From: Eremomyces bilateralis CBS 781.70
Lineage: Eukaryota > Ascomycota > Dothideomycetes > Eremomycetales > Eremomycetaceae
NCBI RefSeq assembly: GCF_010015585.1
Contig: NW_022985076.1
Coordinates: forward strand, 1-64,000
Direction of reading: 5' to 3'
Length of the DNA stretch: 64,000 nt
How positions within the stretch are numbered: the first letter of the stretch is position 1; each line of letters begins with the position of its first letter. Below the pieces are notes generated by a model that made no database searches, was not told where the DNA came from, and saw nothing but the letters and a program-made list of their open reading frames with translations. The position numbers were made by a program, and so were the translations under genes. This document shows, piece by piece, positions 20,624-33,242 of this stretch.

Positions 20624-22083
20624 ATGGCTACCCCGAAACCGGAGAAGTTGTTGTGTGTTCTACCACTTCCAGCACCGCCAAACTTGGAACAGCAGATGAA
20701 GGAGAAACATCCTGAGATGGATTTCGAGTATATATTTCATCGCTTTGACACGAGGAATGCTCTAGCCTGCGTGAAGGATATTGTTCCTCCTGGTCAGTCC
20801 GACTTAGTCAGACATCCATGCCTTTCTTCGAACCACTTCCAATTACTGGATATGCAGTCATCAATTGAAAGATCTTCATCTCTAACCAAAATGAGACAGA
20901 AAAATTCCAGTCTGCCACAGTACTGGTTACGTTGACCATGCTTCCCGATCCGGCCGACTGTCCTAATCTGGAGCTCATTCATGTTTTCTCAGCGGGAACG
21001 AATCACATTGCCAATCATCCCATTTTTACGAACACGAAGATCCCGATATGCACCGCTACTGGCGTCCATGGGCCTCAGATTGCGGAATGGGTGCTCATGA
21101 CTCTCCTCGCTCATAACCACCTCCTGCCGCGGATGTATGAGTTCCAAAAGAAGCATCTCTGGGAGCGGGAGCGGACGATGGAATTTCATCGTGTGCGCGA
21201 CCTTGTAGGCCAGCGGATAGGCGTGCTCGGGTATGGCAGCATTGGACGGCAAAGTAAGTAAATTGCCCCTTACTACATGTGCTATATGTCTACCGTGACA
21301 CTCTCTTGGTCCTGAATATGCACACGTGCTTCTGAGCTTTGTCTTGCACTTGGATCTGTTTGAGATCGCAAAGCTAATAATCGAACTTTGTCGGCGAACA
21401 GTCGCGCGAGTCTCGAAAGCAATGGGGATGGATGTCATTGCTTACACGGCCACGCCGAAGAAAACTCCCGAAGCGCGCCAGGATTCTGGGTATATTGTCC
21501 CGGGAACGGGGGATCCGGATGGAAGTATCCCGAGTGCCTGGTTTGGGGGATTGGATAAAGATTCGCTGCACAACTTCCTGGAGCAGGATATTGATGTGTT
21601 GGTGTTATCCTTACCATTAACGTATGTCTTATACTTGGTGCACGATCCTTCTTCTGGCAGAGGAGGAGCCTGCACTTTCAGACGTATGGGAGATGAAGCC
21701 ATCGCCATGGCTTCCGGAACAAAGCTGACATATCCAGGGCCAAAACGCGCCACTTGCTAGGGGAAGCGGAGTTCGAAATTCTGGCCAAGAAGCAGGCATT
21801 CCTAGTCAACATCTCGCGTGGAGAAATCATTGACCAGCCGGATTTGATTCGAGCCCTGGAGAAAGGCTCATTGCGAGGTGCAGCTCTCGATGTGACGGAT
21901 CCTGAGCCGCTTCCGAAAGATGATCCCTTGTGGGACGCGCCAAATATTCTGATAGCCCCTCATATCAGTGGCGTTGGGTCGGCATACTCAGAGAGAGCCT
22001 TTCAGATATTGGACATCAATCTGACGAGAAGGGCGAAGGGAGAGAAGTTGATAAACGTCGTTCAAAGGGAGAGGGGTTATTGA
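20624..22083 (+). CDS. D-isomer-specific 2-hydroxyacid dehydrogenase (NAD-binding)
   Basis: I read join(20624..20792, 20900..21253, 21402..21621, 21738..22083), 362 residues. The enzyme class reduces 2-oxoacids such as glyoxylate or hydroxypyruvate to D-2-hydroxyacids with NAD(P)H. The Rossmann motif GYGSIGRQIARVSKAMGM is formed across the second intron. Catalytic residues are visible: Arg in NISRGEIID, Glu in DVTDPEPLP and His in APHISG. The N-terminal half (NLELIHVFSAGTNHI, TATGVHGPQIAEWV) is the substrate domain. All three joins keep frame: PPE-KFQ, RQ-IARV and PLT-AKTRHLLG. The insertion around DPDGSIPSAWFGGL is typical of the fungal GyaR-like subfamily. The precise substrate is unknown. 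Confidence 0.85.
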
Positions 22084-24698
22084 AAGCGGAATTCAAGACT
22101 TGGAGCATGCCTTTCCTCAAGCATACATAGACTCTTCTCAGCTAATAAACACGACAATGACTTGAACATCCAAAAGGTAGATTTGCGATCTCACGCCATT
22201 TCTGCGTACTTCGGAGTACTCTGCTTGGCTTTCCCTCAAGCCACGGAAATCCGAAATAAATTTACCTGAAGGATAAAGTCGTCGAGAGCACATCTTAACC
22301 TCTGAAATTTACTCAGATCAGGAAGAACTTGATCTTGTATGCATTAGCCTTCAAGCTTTCTCCGCCGCTGCGCTCCTCCTGGTGTATCGAAGTCAGCCTA
22401 CTGCACTAAGTGCAGTAGCGGGTGCCACTGGTTGTTTGTATCCATTGCTGCTGATTCTTGAACCATTTTCACATGAGTATGCACTCACGATGTAGCCATA
22501 CGAAAACCAAGCCGTGCCCTAATCGGACGGGACAGCCCTTTGGCAGCCAGGATACCTTCTGCCTTCCAATTCAGTACCCGTGGTTGTCATATGAGAGCAT
22601 CATCCTGATAAAGTCACATGTGTGCCACCGGCCACGAAGATTGGACCTGCAGAACCGCCTCCCTGAAAGTTACCGGACAGATTGTCCATCATAGGTATTG
22701 CGGTATACATACCAATATTAGTAGAGTTCCTCTGCCTACTAGGAGTGGCTGGCGAAAGAACACATGATTGGTACGAACTAGCAACAAATCAACTGAAGTG
22801 CAATCACAAGCCAAATGCGCTCCCGGAAGGCTGCCGAACCGAGCCCACGGGGAGCCAGGGACGTAATCGGAAACCCTGACAGCTCTGGCCTGCATGTCCG
22901 GCTTTTAGGGGACTATTGATGCCGTCTCATGAGGTCCATGTCAATTGTCATCACTATGGCCAGGTGAGCCCCGGAATACTAACTCGTACACCAGGATCTC
23001 CACGATATACCATATGGAACCCGTGGGGTAAGGACCTGCGGAGTAGCGTGCGAGGAAACTAGGTTCTTTTGTTTTTGATGGATTTTTCTAGCCGACAGCT
23101 AGGATAAGAACCGGATATAAAAAAGCAATGCAGAGATAATATGCATGCTAAAGCAAACGACGCGGCACGCGAGTTGATGTCGGTGCTAGACACCAATGAG
23201 AACCGTGGATTTGCAGGAAATGCTTTGGCTTGGCTTGTGATTGAATCAATGTGAGGAAAACCGAGGAAAACATGGTCATCCGCTTCGAAAGGTGCAGCAC
23301 GAATCTCATCCATGATCCAGCATCGAGCATGTACGCGAAAAGAGGGGGAAGCCGATTTCATCCGACACAACAAACGATTTGGATTGTGTACATCATGGTT
23401 GGAAACAAGCAATATGGATTCTGAGTTAAAAAGGTGCTATTAGCTGCCACGTGCAGTCGTCCAATTAACAACTGCCGATCGCACGTGCACGCAGATCGCT
23501 CGAGAGTCGAGTCGTGGCCCATTGCATTTCAGTCCCTTATCTCTGGGCCCATCTGGGCGCTCTAACTTTGAGGCATTCTCAAGTAGTAACGGAAAAGTGC
23601 GTAAAAGCAACTCACAACGAAAACGATGCGCAATTAGGAAGGGAAATCATTAATAGACATACTGTCTACCCCATTAGTAAGAATCGTTCCACTCTCGAGT
23701 GGACAGAAGTGACTAAGTAATCCAAAAGGATGATTGCTAAGGAAAGTTGGATGCAAGTCCTTGAACCTGAAACGCGCTCTGTGGGTTACAACGGTTGTGG
23801 GGGTGGTTGAGGATGATCAATGATGCAACTTGGAATCCGTAAGGTGTGGTTCAATCTTACATGTGGATTGTAGATATGCAGGCTGCTCCGAGTCAACCGA
23901 CGCTAGAACATGCAGGAGAAAATGTGAATTGTGGACAAAGATGCCTTACAGGGATAGGGAGTGAAATAGGGAGGTACCATTGTATCAGTCCACCAGACAC
24001 TGGGGAGTACCTATTAGTGGAAGGAAATGCAGCCCCTGCCTCGGAGGTGCTGATGATACATACAGCAAGGCATGGTTGCGTTGAATTCATTATTCAATGT
24101 GTACGTGTATGATGGCCCCTTAGATACAATCCGTTCCAAACTCCGTCCCTTGTGGCCCATGGGTATCAGTAGATGTGCCCAAGCCCCAGTGAAGTCTCTG
24201 TTGATCCAACATCACAACAACTATTCCGTCCGGGGAATATGCACTTCAAACCGCAGATCCTTCGAGATCGGATTCGAAGCTGCCCCGTTCTGGCTCTCGG
24301 CCTCGCTGTCCGGCTGAATGGACGGTTCGAAACGCCTCGTCGATCTTTGCCAGCTTCGTTCATACCAAAACACTTGAAGACTCCCCTTTTGTACCAAATG
24401 CATCCGTGGTGTTACGATTATCATGAATCGAAACGCCTCCCCAAAGACCAGATCGTCTCCCAACGCCACAAATAATCCTAGTGACAAGAAGTGTAAAGAT
24501 AGAGAATGTTGAGGATCGAGCGAAAGAACCAGTTGTCGCCTTGGTATCGATCTGGGTAGATTTCGGCATCGTACACGCCCCGATCTTTTGGACTTGCAAG
24601 TCTTTCGAGGATCATAGATAATGGAGCGTTGCAGCGCTGGGGTATATCGGACTCGTAGATTTGCAGAAAGTAGATGTAGCAGTAAATCCGGCGATCTT
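22084..24698. other. Gene-poor intergenic region with a perfect hairpin
   Basis: About 2.6 kb between the dehydrogenase and the 3' end of the 7TM gene. Only short shadow frames. A perfect 10-bp-arm palindrome with a 1-base loop lies at 22398-22418. No gene or transposon recognised. Confidence 0.5.
22398..22418. repeat. Perfect inverted repeat, 10-bp arms
   Basis: CTACTGCACT, one A, then AGTGCAGTAG. It could form a small hairpin. It lies about 315 bp past the dehydrogenase stop; its role is unknown. Confidence 0.6.
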
Positions 24699-26561
24699 TC
24701 AGAGTCTGTTGGACATTCCATCATACGCATCCTCCTCATCCTTGATCGGTGGGTGCAACCCCAACCCCCCTCTTGCATGTGTGCTTCGGGGGTCCCATTC
24801 CAGCCTCTGCGGAGATTGTGGACCGCCGCTGCTCGGTGGTCGAGGGCTCGAAAAGCTCATGCTCGGCGTATGGTACTGTCGCTGACTGGACTGGAAATAA
24901 TCCGGGGTTTGCCTGCCATTCATCCCAGGGCTCTGATACACCTCGGTGGGGCTGGTGATTGTCGATACGGGCGACTTCACCTTCAGTAACTCATACTGTC
25001 GCGCGTCGTTTGAGTATCGCTTTGCATCCAGCGATACGAATTCGCTCTTTTGCACGAATAGCTTGCGGAAGAAGTCGTACCAGGCGCGAAGTAAGCTGAA
25101 TCGGGATAGGAGTAGGAAAACTTGGATGCCTGCGAGACCGAGTAACATCAAGATGGCTGTGACGACGGGTTGGCTGATCAGGAACCGCTGAGCATCGGCA
25201 AAACACTCCTCCTTTCTCCCTCCGGAGATTAAAAGACAGGTGAGCCAAGGCATGAGTTGGTCTCTTTTGGTCGTAAAAGCGTGGTCGGTGATATCGTTGA
25301 GGTAGATGAAGACGACGGAGAGGAAGATGACGTCGGCAAGGATGAAGATAACCATCAATATGGCACGCCATTGAAGCCAGAGAACCTTTGTGACACGGCG
25401 GTAGACCCCGCGGGCGGTCTGGTTGCGATGGGCTGAGCCAGAGTAGGAGGCGAGTCCGCCGCTGGAACTCGTCTCTGTCTTCTCGTCACTGAACATGTTC
25501 TTGATGTAGACGTGAATGCAATAACCGAAAGTCGCGATTTGCAATAACGCGCTTGCACCTGCCATCCCAAGCATGGGGCCCCAGAAATCTTTCGTCGAAT
25601 GCTCCGAGTTGACGTGACATGCATCGCCGAATCGGAAACTGACACCGGTGAACTAGCGATACGAAGGGGGTTAGCGAGTCCTTCGCGCACGGAATAGTGC
25701 CGATTATGGGCAAGCATCAAGAAGACATACCACCAACGTGAGCACAAAAAACAACGATACCAGGCCCCATCCCAGGGCTTGAGAACCATAGAAGAACTTC
25801 TTGCCAGGAACGACGTCCCAGCAGATTTGTAGGTGCATGGAGAGAGTTCGAATGAAAACTATGTCATCAATGTCAGCGTCTACGCCGTCCGAGGGTTTTC
25901 GCGCGATGGTCAGACTTACTCCACATGCCTGTGGTGAGGCTGCCAGAAATAATGAATGCGCCAGACCACGCGCAAGTCATACTTGAGTACATGTCATTCG
26001 GTGTAATTTCGTTGAAGCACTGTTCAGGCTGCGCGGCAAGGGGCACGACGAAACCAAGCTGCAGGAAATCAATTGACTGGTTCCTCTGTGAAAAAAAAGC
26101 ACATTACATACCTCCAGTAGTCCAATGCCAATAACGAGACAGACACTGAGATAATGTCGCCTTGATTTCTCGGCAGGAAGAGCGGCATATGAGATGAGGA
26201 GGAACAAGGAAACCGCGACACTGAGCGCACTAAGGACTTCTGTCGCCCTGCTCCACGAGTGGAAGTCTTGGGATCGTAGTCAACATCTTGCATTGAGGAT
26301 TTGAAATGAGCTGCTTACTTTCTGGGAATATCCAGTCTGTTGCGGGGCACGGTAGACAGCATGTTAATCCATCGCCCAAGGAAGAACAAAAACGGCCCGG
26401 AGTATCTGGGCGATGTTAGTTAGGATCCAGAAACGGATCGTCAGTACCGGATGGGAATATGGAGACCACATACATCCATCACTTGGGGGGAACTGCTTGA
26501 CGTCCAGGAACGGCATAGGACAGAGTCCTCTCAGCTCCTCTATCGATCGATTTGAGAACAT
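24699..26561 (-). CDS. Seven-transmembrane receptor-like protein (fungal Frizzled-like / GPCR-like family)
   Basis: I read complement(join(24699..25652, 25731..25858, 25920..26058, 26112..26266, 26319..26405, 26474..26561)), 516 residues, six exons. The N-terminus is a short Cys-rich ectodomain (GLCPMPFLDV, then GDGLTCCLPCPATDW). Seven hydrophobic stretches follow, among them VLSALSVAVSLFLLISYAAL, GAFIISGSLTTGMW, WGLVSLFFVLTLV, ASALLQIATFGYCIHVYIK and AILMVIFILADVIFLSVVF. The cytosolic tail of about 130 residues is Ser/Pro-rich. Exon joins restore the family pattern PAEKSRRHYLSVCLVIGIG and PEQCFNEITPNDMYSS. The CC.PCP motif and overall plan fit a fungal 7TM group distantly like Frizzled/Smoothened or cAMP receptors. 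Ligand and G-protein coupling are unknown. Confidence 0.8.
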
Positions 26562-29500
26562 TGTGAAAGGTTCGACGCGCTGTCAACACAGTGGATGAAT
26601 GATCAGGTTGAGAGATGTTGGCTGAGGAGTAGCACAGTGACCGAAGTGGTCGTGAAGCCTGCCCAAGGCGATATATCGCGTCTATAACAAGCGCATCGAC
26701 TAGTCCCGTCCAGGCAATATGGAATCCGAAAGTCTTCGTTGGGCCCTACACGGACTGGATGGGGAAGTCGCCGTTCAATTGACGCTCAGGCGGTTTCAAT
26801 TCGAATGAGTGAGGAGTGGAAAATGTTTGATGTGGAGGGTAGGGCAGTAAAGAATGATCTCTAAAACCAAAATTCCGAGACGGGACTCATGCAAGAAAGA
26901 AACGCCAATCGACAGGGCGTTGCAGAAGGGTGACAGACCGGCGGCGCGACACGACCGTCAGCATGCAGGACCAGTCGACCAGGTACAGGACTGCCTGGTA
27001 TTCCAAGGGAATAATCGGATACAATCTGTGTGCGTCAAGGCGTTGGCGGCTGAGGGGAAAGACTCAAATGAGGGGAGTGGAGACGAGATGAGCAAGTCCG
27101 GTCCTGGGTATCCGTGACAAGCGAAGGCCCAAATAGTGAGGTGGGAGAATATATGTATTGGTACCAATGCTGTAAGAACTTAAAATGTTCGCGCACAGCC
27201 CGGATGCTGGTGACCGACGGGGATGGTAGAAAATGAAGCACGCCGGTCAGGAGATGAATGACTGGAGAACCATGCAAATCCTGGAAGGAAAATAACAAAT
27301 TCTTTATCCGGCTGGCGATCAATACTGCTGGGGACTTGGGAGGGGGGCAAAGTAAGGTAGGACGAAAGAGGTAAGGTAGAGTGTCAGTTGTCGGTATGGA
27401 CTATCAAGTATGGAGTATCGTGAAAGAATGCCCTGACGATGACGCCTAAACACGACGATGAACTAAAAGAAAGTCAACGTTTAAGAACAGGACGTGCATC
27501 GTAGATCGTTATTATTCAATCTCCTTTTAGAACCTCATGAAAAGAAGGGGGATCCAAGAGAGCGGAGCAACGCGACCTGAGGGGCAAGATTGGTAGCAAT
27601 ATGAGGATGGTATGGTTCAAGGGCTTAAGGCACGTCCGATGTCTATCCATAATTGTCGATTGTTAGTACCTCAGTCGATCCCCACGGTACGTCAGAATTT
27701 TAAGCCACCAAAGACATGCTCACCAGTCCCAGGTCTACATCCCGATCGCGAACCCGATGGGAGTGTCGCTTCATTTCCTGTAGGTCAGTATTATCGGTAG
27801 CTTGTACCATAACTGGCTGAATTTGCACCCGAAAGCACCTTTCACTCGCCAATCCGCAAACACTCCAAGTCCCCAGACTCAGGCACTCTGCGCGAAAGTC
27901 AATAACATCCCATCCTCGGAATTGGGTTGGATGAGTGTTGGACCGGAGGGAATTGGCTCTGCAGCCTATGGAACGTCATCCCTTAGCTGGAGGGGTAAAG
28001 GGGCGTTCGCCGAATCCGCTCCACTTGGCGTCGGCGTCAAATACTCTTCAGGGCTGGAGGCCTGGAACTCCCTGTGACTCTGCCAGGGTTCCTCGCTCAA
28101 CGGGGCAAAGTCAACGAAGATTCTCGGCTGTGGGTCCAGAACATGCCCCAACGTGCAGGCTGCGCTTCGGCTTTGGCTGGTCAATTAGCAAGGATGAAAG
28201 ACTGGCGCCATGTGCCGATGTGAAGAGCTGTCGCGTGGCGGGGGGTGTCGACGAGTGAGCGACGAGATGTGGGCGAGACTCTGGGGGCACAGGATCGTAT
28301 CATTAGCAGGCAACATTGGTTTCGTTCCTCCGCTGGAGAGTGGAGGGGGACACCGATTCGACGATGCTGGCTTGGATCGCTGGTTCGATGTGGTGTTACG
28401 ACTGTACCTCAGGACTCTCGCGAGTCACGACACTCCAGCAATCCATACTCCACAAACAGAGGGCAGCTGGTTCGGAGTGGAACAGGTGGGCTGGGTACAT
28501 GCTCACTTCATGGAGACTTGGTTCCCCACCAGTAAGGGTTGGTGTTGCATCTCATCGCCATCCTGGTGGAAATTTGACGACATGTGGAAAACTTGGCTAA
28601 CAATCTAAGTTACAGGTGATTGCAAGAGAGAATGCTTTTTCTAGTGTTCGCATGGCAAATACTTCCGGAGCCGGCCTGCATCATCTCCGTAGAAAAGCAT
28701 GCATCCTGATGACAGGTGGCTGGTACATACAGAATACTGTCAGGCACCCGAACTCTCGAGTCTCATGTTTCCCTTGCTGTAAACTGTAAAGATCTGCTTA
28801 CGGTGGTCTGTGTACTTCAGATGCAGGGTAAGACAGGTAAGTTTGCTAACTGGCTAATGCACTAAGAGAGCCTTTAGGTTTTAGTTCAACCGGATTGTGA
28901 GCTTCCTTGATTTTCTCACGTGGAGTGGCTGCGGGACCTTCGCATCATTTGATCGGATCTATCTCGATTCTCGTATCCATCAAGGGCCAAGGCTTCCGTT
29001 GTACATCTTTTCTTCCACGCTGTCATGGGCCTCGATGGGTATTCTAAATTCTTCCATCGGGAAGCTATTAATACTGGTAGTACTTACCCTAGGCGCCATA
29101 CAATATTCATTGAATGCGAATGTAATACGGAGTACGGAATATGGAATTCGGCTTTCGAGGACTGGTTTTCCAGCGCGCTGATATTGTCCTCAGTCATTTC
29201 GTTTGCGAGTTATGTATGTCCTCAACCTTTCGGTCAGTTAGGATGAACTCTTTAAGTCTTTAATTTTTTTGCCTTCAGAATTGGGCCTCCAACCGTTCTT
29301 CCGCACCGTACCGTGTACGTCGCCCGGCGCCCAAAATCAGAATGCCTTCGGCCCCCAATTACTGGCCAAGAAGCCCGGAGTGGGAGATTGGCAGTCCAGA
29401 CGCGTCGGCGCTTAATGCCACTCCAAAGAAGGTGACATATTTTCTCGCGCCAGCCTCTCACGATTCGTGACAATCTTACGGGAGAGTCACTGGTCGTTCA

Positions 29501-32500
29501 ACAGTCCAACCTCCAGCGAATGATGCGCCACAGTTCGATTGTCCTGCTCGGCTCTCGCGAATAATCCTTTCCTTTAATGGGTACGGGCGGACCTGGATAC
29601 AATTATTCCGTTGATACCTGAGGCGGTCCCAGAACTCTAATGCTTGTGCGAGTTTCCCGGTCTTAGTATTGGGTACAAATATCTTCTCCAAGAGGCAAGG
29701 GCAAACCTGTCGATTGGCTCTCATAATATCCATATATTTTCGTTGTGCACGAGTTATAGTCACTACATAATATTATCCCCACGCCCGTGGTATGCCTTAT
29801 GACTGGTTCTGGAGAACCCGACAATATTAATGCTCCTCGTCCAACTCCCGGGCCACTGGCCTTGTTGCAGCTGTGCAATTGCCAGGTACGGACGTATCGT
29901 GCTGTTCAATCATGCTTACGGAGATCCTTGGGTTTTACTCAGAGCTAGGTATTCACTATTAATTATTATCAACCCTAAGATCCCGGTGTTAGTCCGGGGT
30001 ATCCCTTTCAGCAGTTGAAAGTCAAAGGTCCCTAATATTTGAATTTAGGATCTGAAGTGCGCTGTGGTAACCGTAAGGAACATCGACGCTGCAGTAGAGG
30101 CATCTGAATTCTAATATATTGACCAGTGGAACTGGGAGTTCGCCAGCACTGGCCACAGAGACCGAGAACCAGGTTTCGAGATGTTGGAAATAGGAAATTT
30201 ATTCACAGCGACACTACTGTTGCGTCAGTTTAGATAGGGGCCGGAATGCAGATCCCTTTAGTCGAAATTACTTGCCCATAAAGATTAAAGTTCCCATGTC
30301 CCAACTCCTAACGATATTACGATCGTCTTGGCTTGTAGCTATGATTAGATCGAATCATCGAAATCATTGGTAAACACATAGCAAATGCCATTCACAATTT
30401 ACGTGCGATAGTACCTATCAAAAGGACATCATGGTTTGATTTCAGCCCCTAACTTACCCATTCTGAGTTCTCCGCACTTATTTACCATAGGCAGGTTATC
30501 AGACACCGGTCGAGACAGTTCTGTACAGTCTATGCTTGGGGCCTGCACAATGGTGTACATAATAGTACTTAATACATGGTAGTATATTGGAGCTCCCACT
30601 TGTGAATCGTTCTATGCGTGTTCCTGCATCCATTGTCGAGGAACAGACGAATAGGCAGACGATCCAGCGCGGGATTGTATATGCCCATGGGCCATTCCCA
30701 CATATTCACCCCCTTTCCCTACCAAAGCTGGAGAATTATCCATACTGTACCAGGATTCAGGCTAAAGAAGGTATCGGTAATTAAAGCTTACTGTAAGCAC
30801 ACTAATGGATTAACAGAACTCTTTGATAATCTGGACACGTGCGGAGAATTAAGAATCCCATGTTGCTACTGTCGATGGTGTAGATCCATAGGTATTTGCT
30901 TTCCAAATTCCAACCCATGTCACTCGTGGAAAAAGGAGTATCGCACTTTGCTGACATCTCAGTTCTCATAAGGGGCAAGCTGGCAAAGGCTCATCGTGCA
31001 TTGGGGACTATGTATCCGAATTCCGAACTAAGTTGCGCTGAGGATAGAGACGCCACGCGAATTGTTTCACAGGCACTGGCTCGAGGGCTGGATATGTTCA
31101 GATTCCAGCCTCGTCTTGTAGCTGTTGATGAGCACGATCCAGATCTGTTCAAATGGCAGGAATCTGGTGACACGTTGAACGTGCTGGATCAGTGAAGAGT
31201 TCGGATTTGCCGCCGTGCGACATCGCCTCCTTGTGGTACATTATACATGCGTATCGCTGAGTCTCGAACGGCATTGTGCTTAGATTATAATCACTGTGAT
31301 GTTTTGCCGCCGTCGATCTTTTAGAGTCGGTAACTGCTCGTGGCGAGAACTGTTCCTAGCGTGTCCTGCCTACAGCGGCATTTCTGTTGGTTGTCTCCCA
31401 TCTTCAGATTTCCTGCACGTCTGATCACATCGCCAAGTGGACGAGAACAGAGTTGTGCTTCGTTGCGCCCGACTGAGGCCGCCTGGGACACTACACGATG
31501 TAACATTGTCTGAAGATCACCTAGGGATGACCATGGTAAGACCTCGGTGAACTGCATAGGGGTTGGCCATAATGAAAACGGGGAGAACCCACTCGGTAAC
31601 GGGGACGATATTAACATCAAACAGATCGGCAGGGGCCAACAGTTCTGGACAGTTAACTCTATCCGACTTGTGACCCGTGTGTGGTGTGTTCCTTGAGAGT
31701 TGAGACCTGGTCTGACACCATGCCTTCATTTTGGAACAGAGAGGTATTATCAGAAGGATAATCATAAGATTTACATTATCCGAACTCTACATATGACACA
31801 TAGAAACATACCTACCTTCCACCAGACTCGCCATGCCAGGCCACCCATGAAAATACTAGAATAATACCAGGGGGCGTACGTATCAGCACCCAACGTATCC
31901 CAGTATTACCGTGACATCACCCGTACGGGAGCTGGCATTGCACGCCCTTTGGACTATTTCACGTCCCGTCCGGGGTGATTTTCTAGCCTGTGCAACTTCC
32001 GGAGTTCCTCCACACTCTCGGGCATCTTCTGGGGCGAACTTGTGCTATCATTTCGTTTTCCATTTCGAGCGTTGCTCTTTAATCGGTGAATGTCACGGTA
32101 GCGTCAAGCCTATCCATGGATGGAGGGTGATGGACGCCGTCGCCGTAGATATCTGCATCAATGTAGAGATGACAACGGAGGATAGAGAACACAACGAGCG
32201 GGTAGTTTGCATCGAGCTGGTGTGCAATACCGCACAATGGAGAGGCTAATCTTTACTTACCTGTGCTTGGATATTCCCTTATTGTAGCGTAGCTTAGGGC
32301 TGACGAGCGACTGGAACGACTGATAGGAAGGGGTGTTGTGACGGGTGAAGAGAGACTGAAGCCTCAGACAGAAAAAGGAGAGAACATGCACACGTGGGCG
32401 GATGGAGACGGGACGGGACGACGGGCGACGCGACGGCACGCGTGGAGAACCGAACAGTTTACTCTTTGAAACCCCGTAATACTTGGTGTTAGACCTAAAG

Positions 32501-33242
32501 AAGACGATCTGGCAAGGCATCGGCAACATGTCCTCAGACTTCTCTCAGCTGATTCTACAATTCTTCCCACGCCGCGGTAGTAAATGATAGAGAAACATCA
32601 CCCCTTACATCAAGCCAACCAGAAATCCAATTAGATACACAGGATCCTCAACCGAATGTTATTCAGCGGTATATATATACGCAACTCTCACCCTCCAATC
32701 CGACCCCTCTTCTCCTTCCCAATCATCACTACTATACAAACAAACGCTATGTACATCTCCCCCACCGTTAAGGACGACGGCAAAACCCGCCACTGGGGAG
32801 CGCGTGGCTCGACTCCGTATATGGCGAGTGGGATATATCAAACAAGCCATCCGTATCCCTCCCTATCAAATTACGCATTACTCCTTCCCTTGCCCCGAAA
32901 AGCCCTCTCCAATGCAACAGTGACTGGTGGAGGGGCAAGGTGACGTAGGGCTGATAAATAAGTCCCCAACTTCACGACCATCGCGTTGATCTGCGTGCGT
33001 CGAGGAGCGGGAAAATTGACAAAGGAAATAGAACGCCGGGAAGATGCTTGCTGGGGATCCTGCGTCCTCGACCGGAGATCCGCAGTGAGAATGATATCAA
33101 ACCGAAATATCGAATCCGAAATTGAACGGAGAACGGAAGGCACGGAGATATTGTCCATATGGCCGAGATCGACCCAACCCGACCTAACCACCGGGTCGAC
33201 CGCACCATGCATATAAAACCCAAGGATGATGTATCTCGAACC
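26562..33242. other. Gene-poor stretch of about 6.7 kb
   Basis: Both flanking genes lie on the minus strand; this holds the upstream region of the 7TM gene and the 3' side of the Sel1 gene. I found no frame longer than about 130 codons and no recognisable family. The best orphan frames are plus 30896-31195 (ends MFRFQPRLVAVDEHDPDLF), minus 31517-31765 and plus 32746-32943 (MYISPTVKDDGKTRHWG). None has supporting splice structure. No terminal repeats or transposase relics were recognised. Confidence 0.5.
30920..31195 (+). CDS. Orphan short reading frame, possible gene remnant
   Basis: An open frame of about 90 codons whose composition looks more protein-like than its neighbours: HFADISVLIRGKLAKAHRAL, YPNSELSCAEDRDATRIVSQ, LVAVDEHDPDLFKW. 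No family recognised, no clear promoter and no introns. It could be the tail of a decayed gene or chance. Confidence 0.15.
   Translation, partial: SLVEKGVSHFADISVLIRGKLAKAHRALGTMYPNSELSCAEDRDATRIVSQALARGLDMFRFQPRLVAVDEHDPDLFKWQESGDTLNVLDQ

Noticed and set aside
24321-24340. GGTTCGAAAC resembling a tRNA B box
   Set aside because: No matching A box or cloverleaf arms in the flanking bases.
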